Made by a program: the position numbers and the translations under genes
Source of the DNA: Buxus sempervirens
Taxonomy: Eukaryota; Streptophyta; Magnoliopsida; Buxales; Buxaceae
Reading direction: 5' to 3'
DNA: 64,000 nt
NCBI GenBank assembly: GCA_947561395.2
Contig: OX387187.1
Location: 32,593,829-32,657,828 of the forward strand
Notes under the pieces: generated by a model
Told to the model about the DNA's origin: nothing
The model's input: only the letters and a program-made list of their open reading frames with translations
Databases searched by the model: none
Shown here: one piece after another, positions 1 through 10,060 of the stretch
Numbering within the stretch: position 1 is the stretch's first letter
How the letters are laid out: each line of letters starts with the position of its first letter

Positions 1-1049
1 TGAGAAAGCTGGCCATAGCGCGACGGCGGGTTTCGGGAGTGGAATTGATGGCGGCATAAAGAGGGGAACCATGGAATTGCTCTAAGGAAAAGCAGTGAAA
101 TAAGGGTGGATGTGTTTCCTGTATACCCACAAGGAAAAAAATCAAGAACAGCCCTAAAAGACAGTTGCCTGGGTGTCGCAGTGAGCCAACGGCGACCGGC
201 ATAGTAATAGGTGGGAAAAGGATTATCTACAGCTTCACAGAAAAAGCCGGGAAAGTATTCATAGAACCAAAATTGCAAAAACCAAAGAGGGCCACTAGCG
301 ACCCCGAATCGGCCAGAGGATAGACTGTGTAAACCTTGATAAACCTGGCTGAGGAAGAAAGGAGCTAAAGCCAGACGGCGGCCCTGAGCAAGGGCCACCG
401 CGATACCGGCAGACTCCTTTACCATCTGAGCAGATGGGCCACAACAGAAAAAGTGGCAAAGGAGGAACAGCAAGAAAGAGCAATGCTCTTGAAAGGAAGG
501 AGGAGTATTGGCACCCAAAACTCGCTCGGCACGAACGAAGGTGCCAAAAGCAGAAGAAGTGTGAGCGGTGTTAAAAACAGAAGATGAGAAAACGGACAGG
601 CTAGAGTCTATTTCTTCTCCAAGGACTGAAAGGCCTGTGATACAGCAAACGTCCAGGAGGGTAGGGGTCATAGGTCCATGGTAAAAAGAGAAGGTGTTGG
701 AACCCCGACACCAGAAAAACGAGGCCACCCCGAGTAGGAAAGGATTGAAAGGGATATAGAAGGTGGAGTAAAAGATGATCTCCGCCAACCCTAGCCTAAT
801 CCAAGTTTCCATAAAGAAAGGCCGTAGCCTGTCAACCCAGTCGTTCCATTCAGGAGAACACTTAGGCCAAGGACGAGGAAGCGTGATCAGGGAACTCCAT
901 CTCACGGCACCAAGAACATGAATTAAATGATGAGAGGGTTGCATGACAGCGGGACTCTCTACAGTATCTTCCTCTGTGCATGGACCGAGAACAGGACCAT
1001 CTTCACCATCGAGGAACAGATTCAAATCATTAGGGTTATCGTCCGCCAT
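1..1049 (-). CDS. Plant mobile domain protein, first copy, cut by the window edge and frameshifted
   Basis: From an ATG at 1049 (Met-Ala-Asp-Asp) the minus strand stays open for about 349 codons to the edge. It shows the PMD (PF10536-like) pattern also seen in the gene at 1392-4499: a W-x-D-W-V-D-R-L block near residue 65, then FFWCRGSNTFSFYHGPMTPT, then a GPLWFLQFWFYEYFP block near residue 270. Near 135-141 there is a run of seven A (T on the coding strand). Downstream of it the open frame loses resemblance to the family, while the neighbouring frame continues with PMD-like residues. A one-base indel in this homopolymer is therefore likely. PMDs occur in plant transposons and in a few domesticated host genes; position inside element A argues for the former. 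No activity is established. Confidence 0.72.
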   Translation of the reverse strand, partial: MADDNPNDLNLFLDGEDGPVLGPCTEEDTVESPAVMQPSHHLIHVLGAVRWSSLITLPRPWPKCSPEWNDWVDRLRPFFMETWIRLGLAEIIFYSTFYIPFNPFLLGVASFFWCRGSNTFSFYHGPMTPTLLDVCCITGLSVLGEEIDSSLSVFSSSVFNTAHTSSAFGTFVRAERVLGANTPPSFQEHCSFLLFLLCHFFCCGPSAQMVKESAGIAVALAQGRRLALAPFFLSQVYQGLHSLSSGRFGVASGPLWFLQFWFYEYFPGFFCEAVDNPFPTYYYAGRRWLTATPRQLSFRAVLDFFPCGYTGNTSTLISLLFLRAIPWFPSLCRHQFHSRNPPSRYGQLS

Positions 1050-1391
1050 GATCAATATTAGAAACCAGACAAGGAAAGCTCGCAGAGAGAAGAAGATGAA
1101 ACACAGCAAGGAAACGTGTGCAGAAAGGGAAGGTTCGTAATGATTCAAAATATCGAGAAGGGCGTTGATAAGACTACTGTCTTCTCAAAAAAGGTGTTGA
1201 TAGTACGATCGCCTTCCCGAAGAGATTGAAACGGCAGCTAAATATCTTCTCGAATAAAGCATTTTTAAGGGTAAAGATCATACGGACGAATCAAATTGAA
1301 AAGATGAACTTTGTCGAAAAAGGGGCCGATTCTGACGGCCAGGACCGTTGGCAAAATGGATTCCAAAAAGAATTTAAATTCATTAAATGCT
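1050..1391. other. Spacer between the two antisense PMD genes
   Basis: This 340-bp AT-rich stretch lies upstream of the first PMD ORF and downstream of the second gene's stop. It holds no convincing ORF. It is the only place for the promoter of the 1-1049 gene, but I see no clear TATA box at a fixed distance. Confidence 0.5.
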
Positions 1392-4300
1392 TTACAGAGA
1401 AGTATTTAAAATTGTAGAATATATACAGTCAAAAGACTCCTGGGCAGACCGTTTTTCTTCAACCAAAGTAGACCAAAGCAGAAAAGAACCTCGAGCCGAT
1501 TCTATCTCCAATTTCAACTCATGAGAAATTGCGACGCACTGACGGGTCTTTTCCTTCAAAGCATCATCAACAGTTTTATCAGTACGAAGGAGTTCCTCCC
1601 GTTGATTTGCAAGATCAGATCTCTTCGACTGTAACTCTGCAATCTGACGGTCAACTTCCGTAATAGTATCATCTATGACGTTCATACGTTGGACCGTTTC
1701 AATATGCTGATGATGACAAATCTCGCGCTCGTTTCTCAACTGTTGTAAAAGTTGGTATCGGCCATTAATAGAATCGGCCGTATTACTCATTTCATGAAGC
1801 TTGGCCAAAAGATGGTCAAAAACAAATTTATAGGAGTAAAGGAGGTTGAGTTGGGAGAGCACCGATTTTACGTCGGGAGATACCGAAGAGATAGCCCGAA
1901 GCTTTGCTGCCAATGCCACCACACGGGTAAGAGTTTCTTCTGAAACGCCAACTATGCCCGGAGTAAGAAGGCGGATAATCTCCGATCGGATATGTGTTGG
2001 AGATGAAGATGAGGGGTCAGATGAGCTGTCCGACGGAAGATTGGAACAAACGTCATTCAACATAACATCCAATTGACCATGCCCATCATTGGAAAGTAAT
2101 CCCGTGGCGAGAGAAAGGCTCGGAACGAATGATGAACTGGCGCTCCCAAATTCAACAAGCGCTGACTTCGGCCGATCAACATCACCTTCCGCCACTATAG
2201 CAGAAGAACTTGGGGGAATATCGGTCAAGGCGAGAGGACCCGGAGGAATGTTGGTCCCGATAGAAGCAGTAGACGTTGTAGCCTCAACCACCACAGGGGC
2301 GGCACTCTGTTCATACCCAGGAGGTAGTTCGGGAGAAGGACTTCTTTCTGAGGAAGCTTCTCGAATAGATAAGTGCTCCTGACCTTCAGGAAGCGTTGAA
2401 GGAGCTTCTCCAATAACACTGCCAAGAGAATCTAGTGTTTCGGCAGGACCGACGAAATCAGTCGGATCAAAAATAGACGCCGGATCAACAACTGGATCCG
2501 AGGAAGATTCCATGACATGAGAAGAAAGAGCAAGTGGGCCCGAGGAACTCGAAACCTAGAAGAATGGAGTGTCAAAAGAAGAATAAAAAGAAAAATGGTA
2601 AATGAAGATTCAGTACCTTTAGAGGACGCCGTCGTAGTGGGACATCCTCGGGATCCTCATCAAGATCTTCATACGGGACAATCGAAAGAGGGCATTCTGG
2701 TGACAAAGCATCATCCTCGGCCAATTCCCTAGAAGGGGAAGTATGAGCCTCCAAGGCGAGGGACGGTATTTCGCCGGGTGACCGACTAGCTGAATTGATA
2801 TTTTCTTGGATTGTTTCAGGCAAAGGTTCAAGTGGATCAGCCTCCAAAGCCAGAGGCGGTACTTCACCTAATGACAGAACAACTAAGTGAATATCAAGTG
2901 GGTCAGAAACAAGAAAGATAAGAATATACCTTCTTGGATAGGTGCAGCCAAAGGCTCAAACTGACCCAGTCTTTCGAGATAATAATCGGCCGGATGGCAG
3001 CAGATGTTGTTCCACAAGGATTTCCACCAAACATGGAAATCAGAGCGGCAATCTTGACGACAAGGAAGAAAAGGAAGACGAAATTCAATAGCTGCCGCCT
3101 TATAACGATCTTCCAGTTGGGTAGCTTCAGCTACAGTGACGGACGGCCGATCAACAGAACTAGTATTGATGGTAAACAGACCATCCACATTAAGTGAGGG
3201 GATCCTCTAAACACATCGAAATTGCCGGCCGACACAATTCGGCAAGTATACCTCAAAACCCGGCTTCTTGTTGATCGACGTCACAGCATAATTCAAATTT
3301 CGAGCCGTTAGAAAACTAGCCCAGATAAGATGCTGTGCATCAGTTATGTCATCAATCATGGAAAGAAAACCGGGAGCATTGGCGGAAACTCTAAAGGGAG
3401 GAGTAGGAAAATGATGAAGATTAAAAAAGAAACGGAAACATTCAGGGAAAGATAGAACAGCAGGAGTGGCAGCCAAACAGGCGTAGCCACCAAACTCAGA
3501 AGGCATATTGGGAGGAATCGGCGCTTGAGCATAAAACTGGGATGGAAAATAGTGATAAGCCCAAAATTGGAGGAACCACAATGGCCCCCCAGGATTTTGA
3601 AGGGCGCCATGAACAAACTCCTGAAGTGAACGGTACAAAACCGATAGAAAGTAAGGAGCGAGGGCAACTTCATACTCACCCAGAATTAACTTAACCAATG
3701 AGTAATACTCTTTGGTAACTGCTTGAGCCTTGGAACAGAATACAAAATTGCAGAAAAAATAAAGGAGGAAGTAGAAGTGTTCCACCTCGTCTTCATAAGC
3801 TGGAGGCCGGAATTTGGCACAATCCTTGATATAGGATCGATAAGAAGAATGAATTGAAGTCGGTGGAGATTCGCTCTCTGACGGTGGAGGTTCGTTCTCA
3901 GACAAAACAATCCCTTTTTGCCGAGAAGATCTCACCTTCTTGGAAGCCCTGTTCTTCTTCGTTGGGGGTTGCTTTCTTTTCTTTTCTACCTCTTTCCCTT
4001 TGTCACCCACGTCCATCGGAGGTAAATGCTGGTAATCCTTAAGATCCGCCATACCAACCCGGATCTCATGGCCAGTCGCGAAGAAACCAGTAATAAAGCA
4101 GACATCCATGACAGTGGGAGTCATCATCCCGCAAGGGAAATTGAAGGTATTAGTCTGAGTATTCCAGAATGAACTCATGGCACAGAGAAGATCGTGATTG
4201 AAGGGAATAGAGTGACAGGAAAAGATAATCATATCATAAATACCAGTCTTACGCCAAGTAACGGTAAAACGATCCTTCATACGGTCAACCCAGGCTGTCC

Positions 4301-4499
4301 ATTCATGGTAAGCAGTCGGCCAATTTCGAAAGCGAAGAGGTAGATTGAGACAGCTATCGTCGGTGAAAAGTAAAGGACCCCTCACTTTCTCAGTCGGGGC
4401 CTCCAAAGGAGCATTACTGGCACAAAGGAAGGGGCCTACAGATATCGAGTCGTTGAAAACTTCGATTGTAGAAGTGTAGTGTATGAGAGTGCCCGCCAT
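1392..4499 (-). pseudogene. Plant mobile domain gene, three exons, with a nonsense codon in exon 1
   Basis: The first in-frame ATG is at 4499. A three-exon model fits: 4499-2930, 2867-2617 and 2555-1392, all with GT...AG introns, phases 1 and 0, and 2985 nt in total (995 codons). Exon 1 carries a full PMD: the FPCGMMTPTVMDVCFITGFF block near residue 130, a basic Lys/Arg linker that looks like a nuclear signal near residues 170-200, and GGPLWFLQFWAYHYFP near residue 305. Exon 3 is Ser/Pro-rich and acidic, then a coiled coil of roughly 110 residues. A TAG at 3207-3209 interrupts exon 1 after RQFRCV, where family members often have Gln; the same frame continues with RIPSLNVDGLF. The stop is best read as CAG to TAG. 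The gene runs antisense to element A. Confidence 0.75.
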
Positions 4500-4719
4500 T
4501 GAAGACAAAGAAGAAGAAAAGACAAGCAGCCAAAAGGAAAGAGTAAAGTAAAATCTCGGCTGTGGTACTTTATAAGCGAGAGAGAAGATGAAATCCGAAA
4601 AGTTTCATCATTACGATCGTGGGAAAGCGGTGCGATCTTTTCACATCAAACGACGGACAAATTTTGAAAAACCCGAAATACTCACTCATCACACCGGCCG
4701 ATGACGGCATCATAAGTGA
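4500..4719. other. Presumed promoter and 5' UTR of the antisense PMD gene
   Basis: This stretch lies between the PMD start codon and the polypurine tract. On the minus strand a TATA-like TTATAAAG sits near 4567-4574, about 70 bp upstream of the ATG. No ORF is visible. Confidence 0.4.
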
Positions 4720-4731
4720 GTAGGGGGGCAA
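4720..4731 (+). other. Polypurine tract of element A
   Basis: GTAGGGGGGCAA lies immediately before the LTR start TGTTTACACC. This is the expected place and composition for the plus-strand primer of an LTR retrotransposon, and it fixes element A as plus-strand oriented. Confidence 0.7.
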
Positions 4732-5834
4732 TGTTTACACCCTATATAACCGACGAATAAGAGAAGGACACGTGGTGCCTAGGTGGCTTAGTTAGGCCAC
4801 GACATCAAGGCACGTAGGCTTTGAATGGTTGAGCAGGCCACGTCAGCACGCACACAGAACCAAGAATGCAGTTCGAGCCACGCAAGCCAATACGACAAAA
4901 CCACAAATATCAGAAGAACGTGCCATCGGCCGTTCAAAAATAAAACTATTTTAAGATCATGGCCGGGCGGTTATCATTCAGAAACAGAGGACTAATGACG
5001 ACCAACCGCCATGAAGATCGTGCAAGAGTAGGACGTTGAGCAACCGTCAAGGATCGGCTATAAAAGACACAACTTTGAAGAACTCAAGGACACAATCCAC
5101 ACAACCGCAACCGGTTATTATATTATTTTCATCATCCGTGATCCTTTATCCCCTCTAATACAGACGGATAAACTAGGACTTCTCTCACTGCTTCCAGTCG
5201 CAGTGACATCTTCAACCCCTCTTTACTCCGACTAACACCAGAATCCTGCCACCGGAGAGTAAGTTGAGGCCGCCCCTGACTCGCAGTTCTGTCCTTACAG
5301 AATCCCGAGCAGCCGGTCCCGAGACTCGCTCTGTTCACGCCAGGTGACTCGTGTATTTTCGGGTAAGCAGCAATCCAAGGTGAACCCCCTGAATTGGCTT
5401 TGCTAGCAGCCGCCCCCTTCCTCCTACGCTTATACCCGATTACGGCTATAAGACCAGGACAGGCCGGTCCTGCGAGCCCTGTCAGTTTTCTCTTTTTACT
5501 TTTGTCTCCCTTTTGAGGATTATCTGTTGTCATTATCAACTATTCGGCCAATTTAATAATAAAGGATTTGTGTGCCGTTAGTTGCTTTCGCTTTCAAACA
5601 CTTACAAGAACCCAAAACGAAGACCGAACCCCTAGTCTTCATACCATCGCCTGACCGATTTTATCACAGGTGACTTGCAGTACGACTGAACCGACCCCGG
5701 TTCAGATTCGGAACAGGTGCCCGGGGTCAGGAATCGACTCGAAAATCATTGTATCAAACGATACTGGCACGCCCGCGTAGAAACACATCATCAACACAGA
5801 CACGTGTCCACACTGGCCCATTTTTGGAGCAACA
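4732..5834 (+). repeat. 3' LTR of element A (1103 bp)
   Basis: The LTR begins TGTTTACACC and ends GGAGCAACA, so its outer four bases form an inverted repeat. It contains TATAAAA at 5059-5065 on the plus strand. Its right edge coincides with the point at which sequence paralogous to 36127 onward restarts, which independently supports 5834. An alternative end near 5669 (TTTTATCACA) or 5756 cannot be excluded, because only one LTR is visible. Confidence 0.65.
5059..5065 (+). promoter_or_regulatory. TATA box of the element A LTR
   Basis: TATAAAA in the context GGCTATAAAAGACAC, about 330 bp into the LTR. It is the expected pol II promoter core of the element. Confidence 0.6.
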
Positions 5835-6292
5835 AGTGTATGCTAATGGAAGTTTTACCTTGGTGCCTAGGGAATTTGTATAAAATAAGAAGCTATAAAT
5901 GACTTTTATCATAATTTTTCAAATTCTATTGTCTTATAAAGACACTGGGGCAAGAATGATTCGCTAAGCACATTTTTTTTTTTTTTTTTGGTAATATGAT
6001 TCACTAAGCACTTTTTTTTTTTGGTGAAATTTTCGCTAAGCACATAAGTTCTCTAATTGAAGCCATCGTCATTTATAACTTGGCAATGGGATGTACTGTT
6101 CTCAAAGAACTCAAAGAAGAATCTCATCTCAAAGGTGAAAGGCTTCAAATTTCTGATCCGCCCATGAAGATTTTTCCACCAAGGTGGAAAGGAAGATGAC
6201 ATTTGTCAATGCTGAAGAGATTTTTCTGAAGAATTTCAACATGAACAAGCTGTGATTAGCCATCTAGAAAGGGAGAATTTGGAAGACGACAG
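5835..6292 (-). pseudogene. Duplicated host block with a 5' fragment of a LRK10L gene, copy 1 (left part)
   Basis: 6130-6292 matches 29245-29400, the signal-peptide coding start and 5' flank of the LRK10L ectodomain exon, in the same orientation. The rest of the gene body is missing. Instead, 5835-6130 matches 36127-36380, a second copy of the same chimeric block. The fragment is interrupted at 6292 by solo LTR B and resumes at 9565-9601 (GAGGAAGAAAAC, GTGGGTGGA). Only the first few dozen codons of a LRK10L ORF are represented, so no product is expected. T-runs at 5971-5989 and 6013-6022 are simple sequence. Confidence 0.7.
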
Positions 6293-6389
6293 TGTAAGCA
6301 CCTCATTTTTGCGCTCCCCGAAAAACCAAAAATGCAAACCCTAGACAGAAAGTCAAACCCTAAGGGGTGAAAAGTTGACTTTTTGATCA

Positions 6390-6950
6390 AGTGAAATTCG
6401 GCCACCTCGCTTTATGCCATTGGATAGAGAATCTCGACACGGTTCCAACGCAACTGAGTTTGCAGGAATCGGAGTCCGGATGAAGGTTCTGCGGGCGGTC
6501 AAACTTAAGGAAAAGCCAAGAGTTGACTTTTCCTCGAATTCTGTGCCAAGTACCTAGCTTTATACCATTGGATAGAGAATCTCGACACGGTTCCAACGCA
6601 ACTGAGTTTGCTGGAATCGGGGTCCGGATGAAGGTTCTGCGGGCGGTCAAACTTGAGCAGAGCCAAAAGTTGACTTTCTGCTAAAATCCGATCCAGAGAC
6701 CTACCCCTAGGTCATTGGATAGAGAATCTCGACACGGTTCCAACGCAACCGAGTTTGCAGGAATCGGGGTCCGGATGAAGGTTCTGCGGGCGGTCAAATT
6801 TGAGCAGAGCCAAAAGTTGACTTTCTGCTAAAATCCGATCCAGAGGCCTACCCCTAGGTCATGGGATGGAGGGCTCCGATACGATTCTAATGAAACTAAG
6901 TTTGCCCAGATCGGAGTCCGGATGAAGGAAATATGAGCTGACGAAATTCC
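6390..6950 (+). repeat. 147-bp tandem repeat inside LTR B, four units
   Basis: Each unit carries GGATAGAGAATCTCGACACG, then a CGGAGTCCGGATGAAGG block and a GTTGACTTTTC block. The CAT before GGATAGAG falls at 6418, 6566, 6713 and 6860, giving spacings of 147-148 bp. The last unit is more diverged. Related repeats occur in LTR E (51235-51620) and, on the minus strand, in the C LTRs. Confidence 0.8.
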
Positions 6951-7270
6951 CGGGCAGCAAAATCGGCAATCTGCGCACGTGGCAAAAAGCTGCACACGTG
7001 GCGAGTTGCGCAGGAAAATATCTCGGGGATTAAATCCGTAAATATCCAAACATACGAAATATCCCAGGGACTAAATCCGTGAAAATCCGAGAATATCGGA
7101 TTAAATCAAAAATTGCCAGGGACTAAATCCGAATTTTTTAGATTTTTACGTCCGGCGAGCGGCGGCATTAAATGATTTTCATCATTATGCCGCTCGCGCG
7201 GACGTGGCGAGCGGGCTTGCGCCCACCTTGAGCTGGGCGCCAAGGCGGGCGCATACCCTTTTTTGTTGCC

Positions 7271-7277
7271 TATATAA
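7271..7277 (+). promoter_or_regulatory. TATA box of LTR B
   Basis: TATATAA in the context TTGCCTATATAACCCGCGC, downstream of a GC-rich inverted-repeat cluster (7148-7255). The position corresponds to the TATA boxes of the C, E and F LTRs. Confidence 0.55.
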
Positions 7278-9564
7278 CCCGCGCGATTTTTCGCGCAGGG
7301 GGGTGGGAAGATTTCGAAAAAAAAAGCTAAGTGTTGAAAAGTTTTGGGTGAAAGGATTTCCGAAGAGGGAGTTTTGGTTAGCTCTAGGTGCCGTGCCCAA
7401 GCTCTTTCCCCCACCCGAACCCTACCGGTCCCAGCGGCTTCAGCCTCCCAAGCTCCCCACCTTGAGCCAACACCCCCCAGTCTGTATCTTCGTCATCCTC
7501 ACGCAAACAAACGAAGGTCGGTTGCTGCTGGAGGTGCAAGAGAGGAGAGTTCCAGCGCTCGTGCCACCTCAAGGAGAAGCCGCCGCTTTGCACCAGAACT
7601 TAGGAACTCCAGGTAATGTCTCGCACTTGTTTACATGTATAAAAATGGGAGTCGTATGCATGTCATCGTAACTGTTGTGTTTCCTTCCCTTGCTACGCAT
7701 TCTGTTGCTCCCCATTTTGGGTGACATAGAGGTCTCCAGGGTAAGGGAGACCTCATGTACGACCCCGTGAAGAAGACAAGGGTTTGGTTGCTCCTCCGAG
7801 TGCTCATGGGGTACCCGGCACTCCTGTAAGGAACCAACTCCTCATTTAACTCCTCTGATGTATCCCTGTAAACCCCCCTCCTCTCTCCCTTCTTCGGATG
7901 TTAATGTGCCGGCTCGAAGGCCCAGTCGGGGGAGGAAAGTGCATGTATGTCTGCATGTTGTTTTCTTGTTGTTTTTACATTGCTATACTTGTTAGCATGC
8001 TCCCATCACCCCCCCCCCCTTTTTTAACATGTTAATGCATCTGTATCTGTTTGTTTTTTATCGGGTTTGTTTCTTTTCTTTTAAGAGATTTTTATGAAGC
8101 ATGAATCATGTTTAGATTAATTTCAATATAAGTTTAAGTATGTTTTGGGGAGTGGTCGAAGCCCTGGGAGGGCTTACAGAGCCTAAAAAATGAGTTACAG
8201 AGCTCAAAATCAGCTCAGAAATGGAGTTTGAAAGAAAAACCGAGAACATCGAGTATCCGCGAAGCTCGCGCGAACCTCGCGCCCACCTCTTTTTTTTTGT
8301 GTTTTTCGCGTTTTCGGTCCGCCCGGCCCGCGCCGACCTCGCGCCTAGTGCCCGAGGTCGGCGCATACCCCTAAAAAATGCCAAATTGATATATTTTTGA
8401 AAAATTCCAAAAATGCCCTTTACTGTACCGCGGGGGGCTTCGCCCCCCGCAACCCCCACCCCTTTTGTTCGTTGCGCATCCAACTCGTACCTTGGACCCA
8501 GCACAATGAGCCAGTTTTTTTTTCTGACAGAGTGTCTATCTTGTGTCTTTTTGTGTGATTATTGTTAGATGTGAATGATATTTCTGAACCGAACCGGATA
8601 AACCAATAGGGTTTCTGGGTCACCCGGAAACCCGACATGGGACTTGGACTCCCGGTCCAACTTGACTTCCAGTGGGCCTTCCAACGGGGCCCACCAAGCC
8701 CAATAAAACACCAAAGCATGCCATTAAAATAACTTAAGTATAATGAACAATTTGAACCGGGCGGGCCAAACCCAATGCGGCCCACCCGAGCCTTGTTATG
8801 TGAAATTGATGCATGAATTGCGTGGTTTGGCCGAGACCAAGGGCAAGGGCCTACCGGGCCCGCCAAAGCCCACCAACCGAACCAAGGAAGGGTGCAAACC
8901 CTAATCACTGGTAACTTGGGCTTACAAGCCCAGATTTGGACTACAGGCCCCAAGCCCAGTGTCTAACTCACTTTGGCAGATTAAAAAGATAAATCTAATA
9001 AAAATACTTGGCCACCATGTGGGCCCACCTTAGGGGCCCACAAACCAGTCCGGCCCACTTGTGTCTGAAAAACACTTAATCTTCAAAGCTTAACTTAAAG
9101 TAAAATCTGTTGAACTAACCAAAGCCCAAAGGACCTCTCAGGCTAGACTGAGGTCCACAAGGGTACACGGGCTTCACTAAGCCCACCAAGGATACCGTGG
9201 GCCTTCCAACGGGGCCCACCCAACCAGACTCAGATCACCCAAGTAATCAAGATAAAAACAACTAAAGGGACCCACACCACTCAGGTGGTCCCGCAAGACT
9301 TAACCAAACTGCATATCGGATTAGGAATCGGGTGAGACCAATGGAAGCTGACTCAAACCAGGGAACCCATGGGACCCGTCATCCGACGGGGTGGACCGGG
9401 GTGTCTACGGACTTCCCCGGACCACAACCGAGAACAGACTTAGAATCTCAAGCCGCAGACCAAAAGCCCTAATAGGCAAGATTAGGCACCCAGGTGTCCG
9501 CCTGCACCCCATCAGGCGGTGGCGACTCCGAATTACCCCGTGCCGCGTTTCCCACGCGCGCACA

Positions 9565-9601
9565 GGCAGAAAAACAGAGGAAGAAAACAAAGTGGGTGGA
9601 A
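9565..9601 (-). pseudogene. LRK10L 5' fragment, copy 1 (right part)
   Basis: GGCAG plus AAAAACAGAGGAAGAAAAC and GTGGGTGGA match 29396-29422 directly. This is the continuation of the 6130-6292 fragment after solo LTR B. The match stops at about 9601. Confidence 0.7.
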
Positions 9602-9674
9602 ACTAATCCGAGTCTCTACCCAATAGAGAGAAACAAATAATTTAAAACAAAACATAGCATTAAAAAGAATATCA

Positions 9675-9788
9675 AATACCACTAGAACATATATACCCTC
9701 TATATGATCCTAATCCGATTAAATCAGATAAATTTAATCAAAACCAGACAGTATTCGGATTAGGATCCGACCAATTGACAGCCCTACT
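9675..9788 (-). repeat. hAT-like MITE remnant with a 13-bp inverted repeat
   Basis: GATCCTAATCCGA at 9706-9718 is the exact reverse complement of TCGGATTAGGATC at 9755-9767. Read on the minus strand the block ends TAGGGCTGTCAATTGG (9771-9786), a terminal form commonly seen on plant hAT MITEs. I cannot place the other end. Confidence 0.4.
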
Positions 9789-9872
9789 CCCAAGTCAAGC
9801 GCTTGAAGGGCCAGGTAGAAAGTGACTTGGTACTTACCATTGGCTGTTTTTTGTGGTTTTCTTCTGTCCATA
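9789..9872. other. Short unassigned host segment
   Basis: No feature is recognised between the two MITE remnants. Confidence 0.4.
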
Positions 9873-10060
9873 TAAGGTTGCTTATCGGGCCAGCCCTGCA
9901 CAAGCAAGGGTACATTTAGCCTGTGCTTGGCGGGCCAGGCACGGCACGGCCAACCTAGAAGATGGGCTGTGCCTTGCCTGGCTCGTAACCCAATACCCTA
10001 GGCACTGCCGTGCCTAGGCATGCGGACTAGCGAGCCATCCATGGGCCGTGTAATATATTT
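9873..10060 (-). repeat. Partial copy of the GGCACGG-type hAT-like MITE
   Basis: GGTTGCTTATCGGGCCAG and the following GGGCCAGGCACGGCACGG and AACCCAATACCCTAGGCAC blocks match the reverse complement of 24890-25116, the right part of the MITE that hosts element C. Only the terminal 190 bp is recognisable. Confidence 0.6.

Larger units (their letters stand above)
1..5834 (+). mobile_element. Element A: 3' part of a Tat-type Ty3/gypsy retrotransposon with antisense PMD genes
   Basis: The plus-strand order is antisense PMD ORF, second antisense PMD gene, polypurine tract (4720-4731), then an LTR beginning TGTTTACACC at 4732. Tat-lineage Ty3/gypsy elements are known to carry extra ORFs, some antisense and encoding a plant mobile domain, between integrase and the 3' LTR; this arrangement matches. 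The right end at 5834 is placed where a TG...CA LTR closes (TGTT at the start, AACA at the end) and where alignment to the paralogous host copy at 36127 resumes with AGTGTATGCTAA. The 5' LTR, gag and pol lie outside the window, so the expected 5-bp target duplication (AGTGT) cannot be checked here. Confidence 0.72.
6293..9564 (+). mobile_element. Solo LTR B of an Ogre-like Ty3/gypsy element (3272 bp)
   Basis: It starts TGTAAGCACCTCATTTTTGC and ends CGCGCGCACA, the same ends as the 5' LTR of element E (51121-54242). It is flanked by GACAG (6288-6292) and GGCAG (9565-9569), a 5-bp target duplication with one mismatch. The flanking LRK10L fragment joins perfectly across it when compared with 29388 onward. 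No internal region is present, so this is the product of LTR-LTR recombination. Shared blocks with E include the four-fold 147-bp repeat near the start, the GGCCCA-rich part (8620-9290) and the end block 9360-9535. Confidence 0.88.

Noticed and set aside
4732-5834. PBS-like GGCACGCCCG at 5768 as evidence that LTR A ends near 5756
   Set aside because: A polypurine tract precedes the LTR, which makes it a 3' LTR, and the paralogous empty site resumes only at 5835. The earlier end cannot be fully excluded.
6293-9564. N9 half-site array in solo LTR B
   Set aside because: GC-rich inverted repeats are present near 7148-7255 and 8320-8370, but spacers vary and I could not fit the 9-bp rule, so B was not counted.
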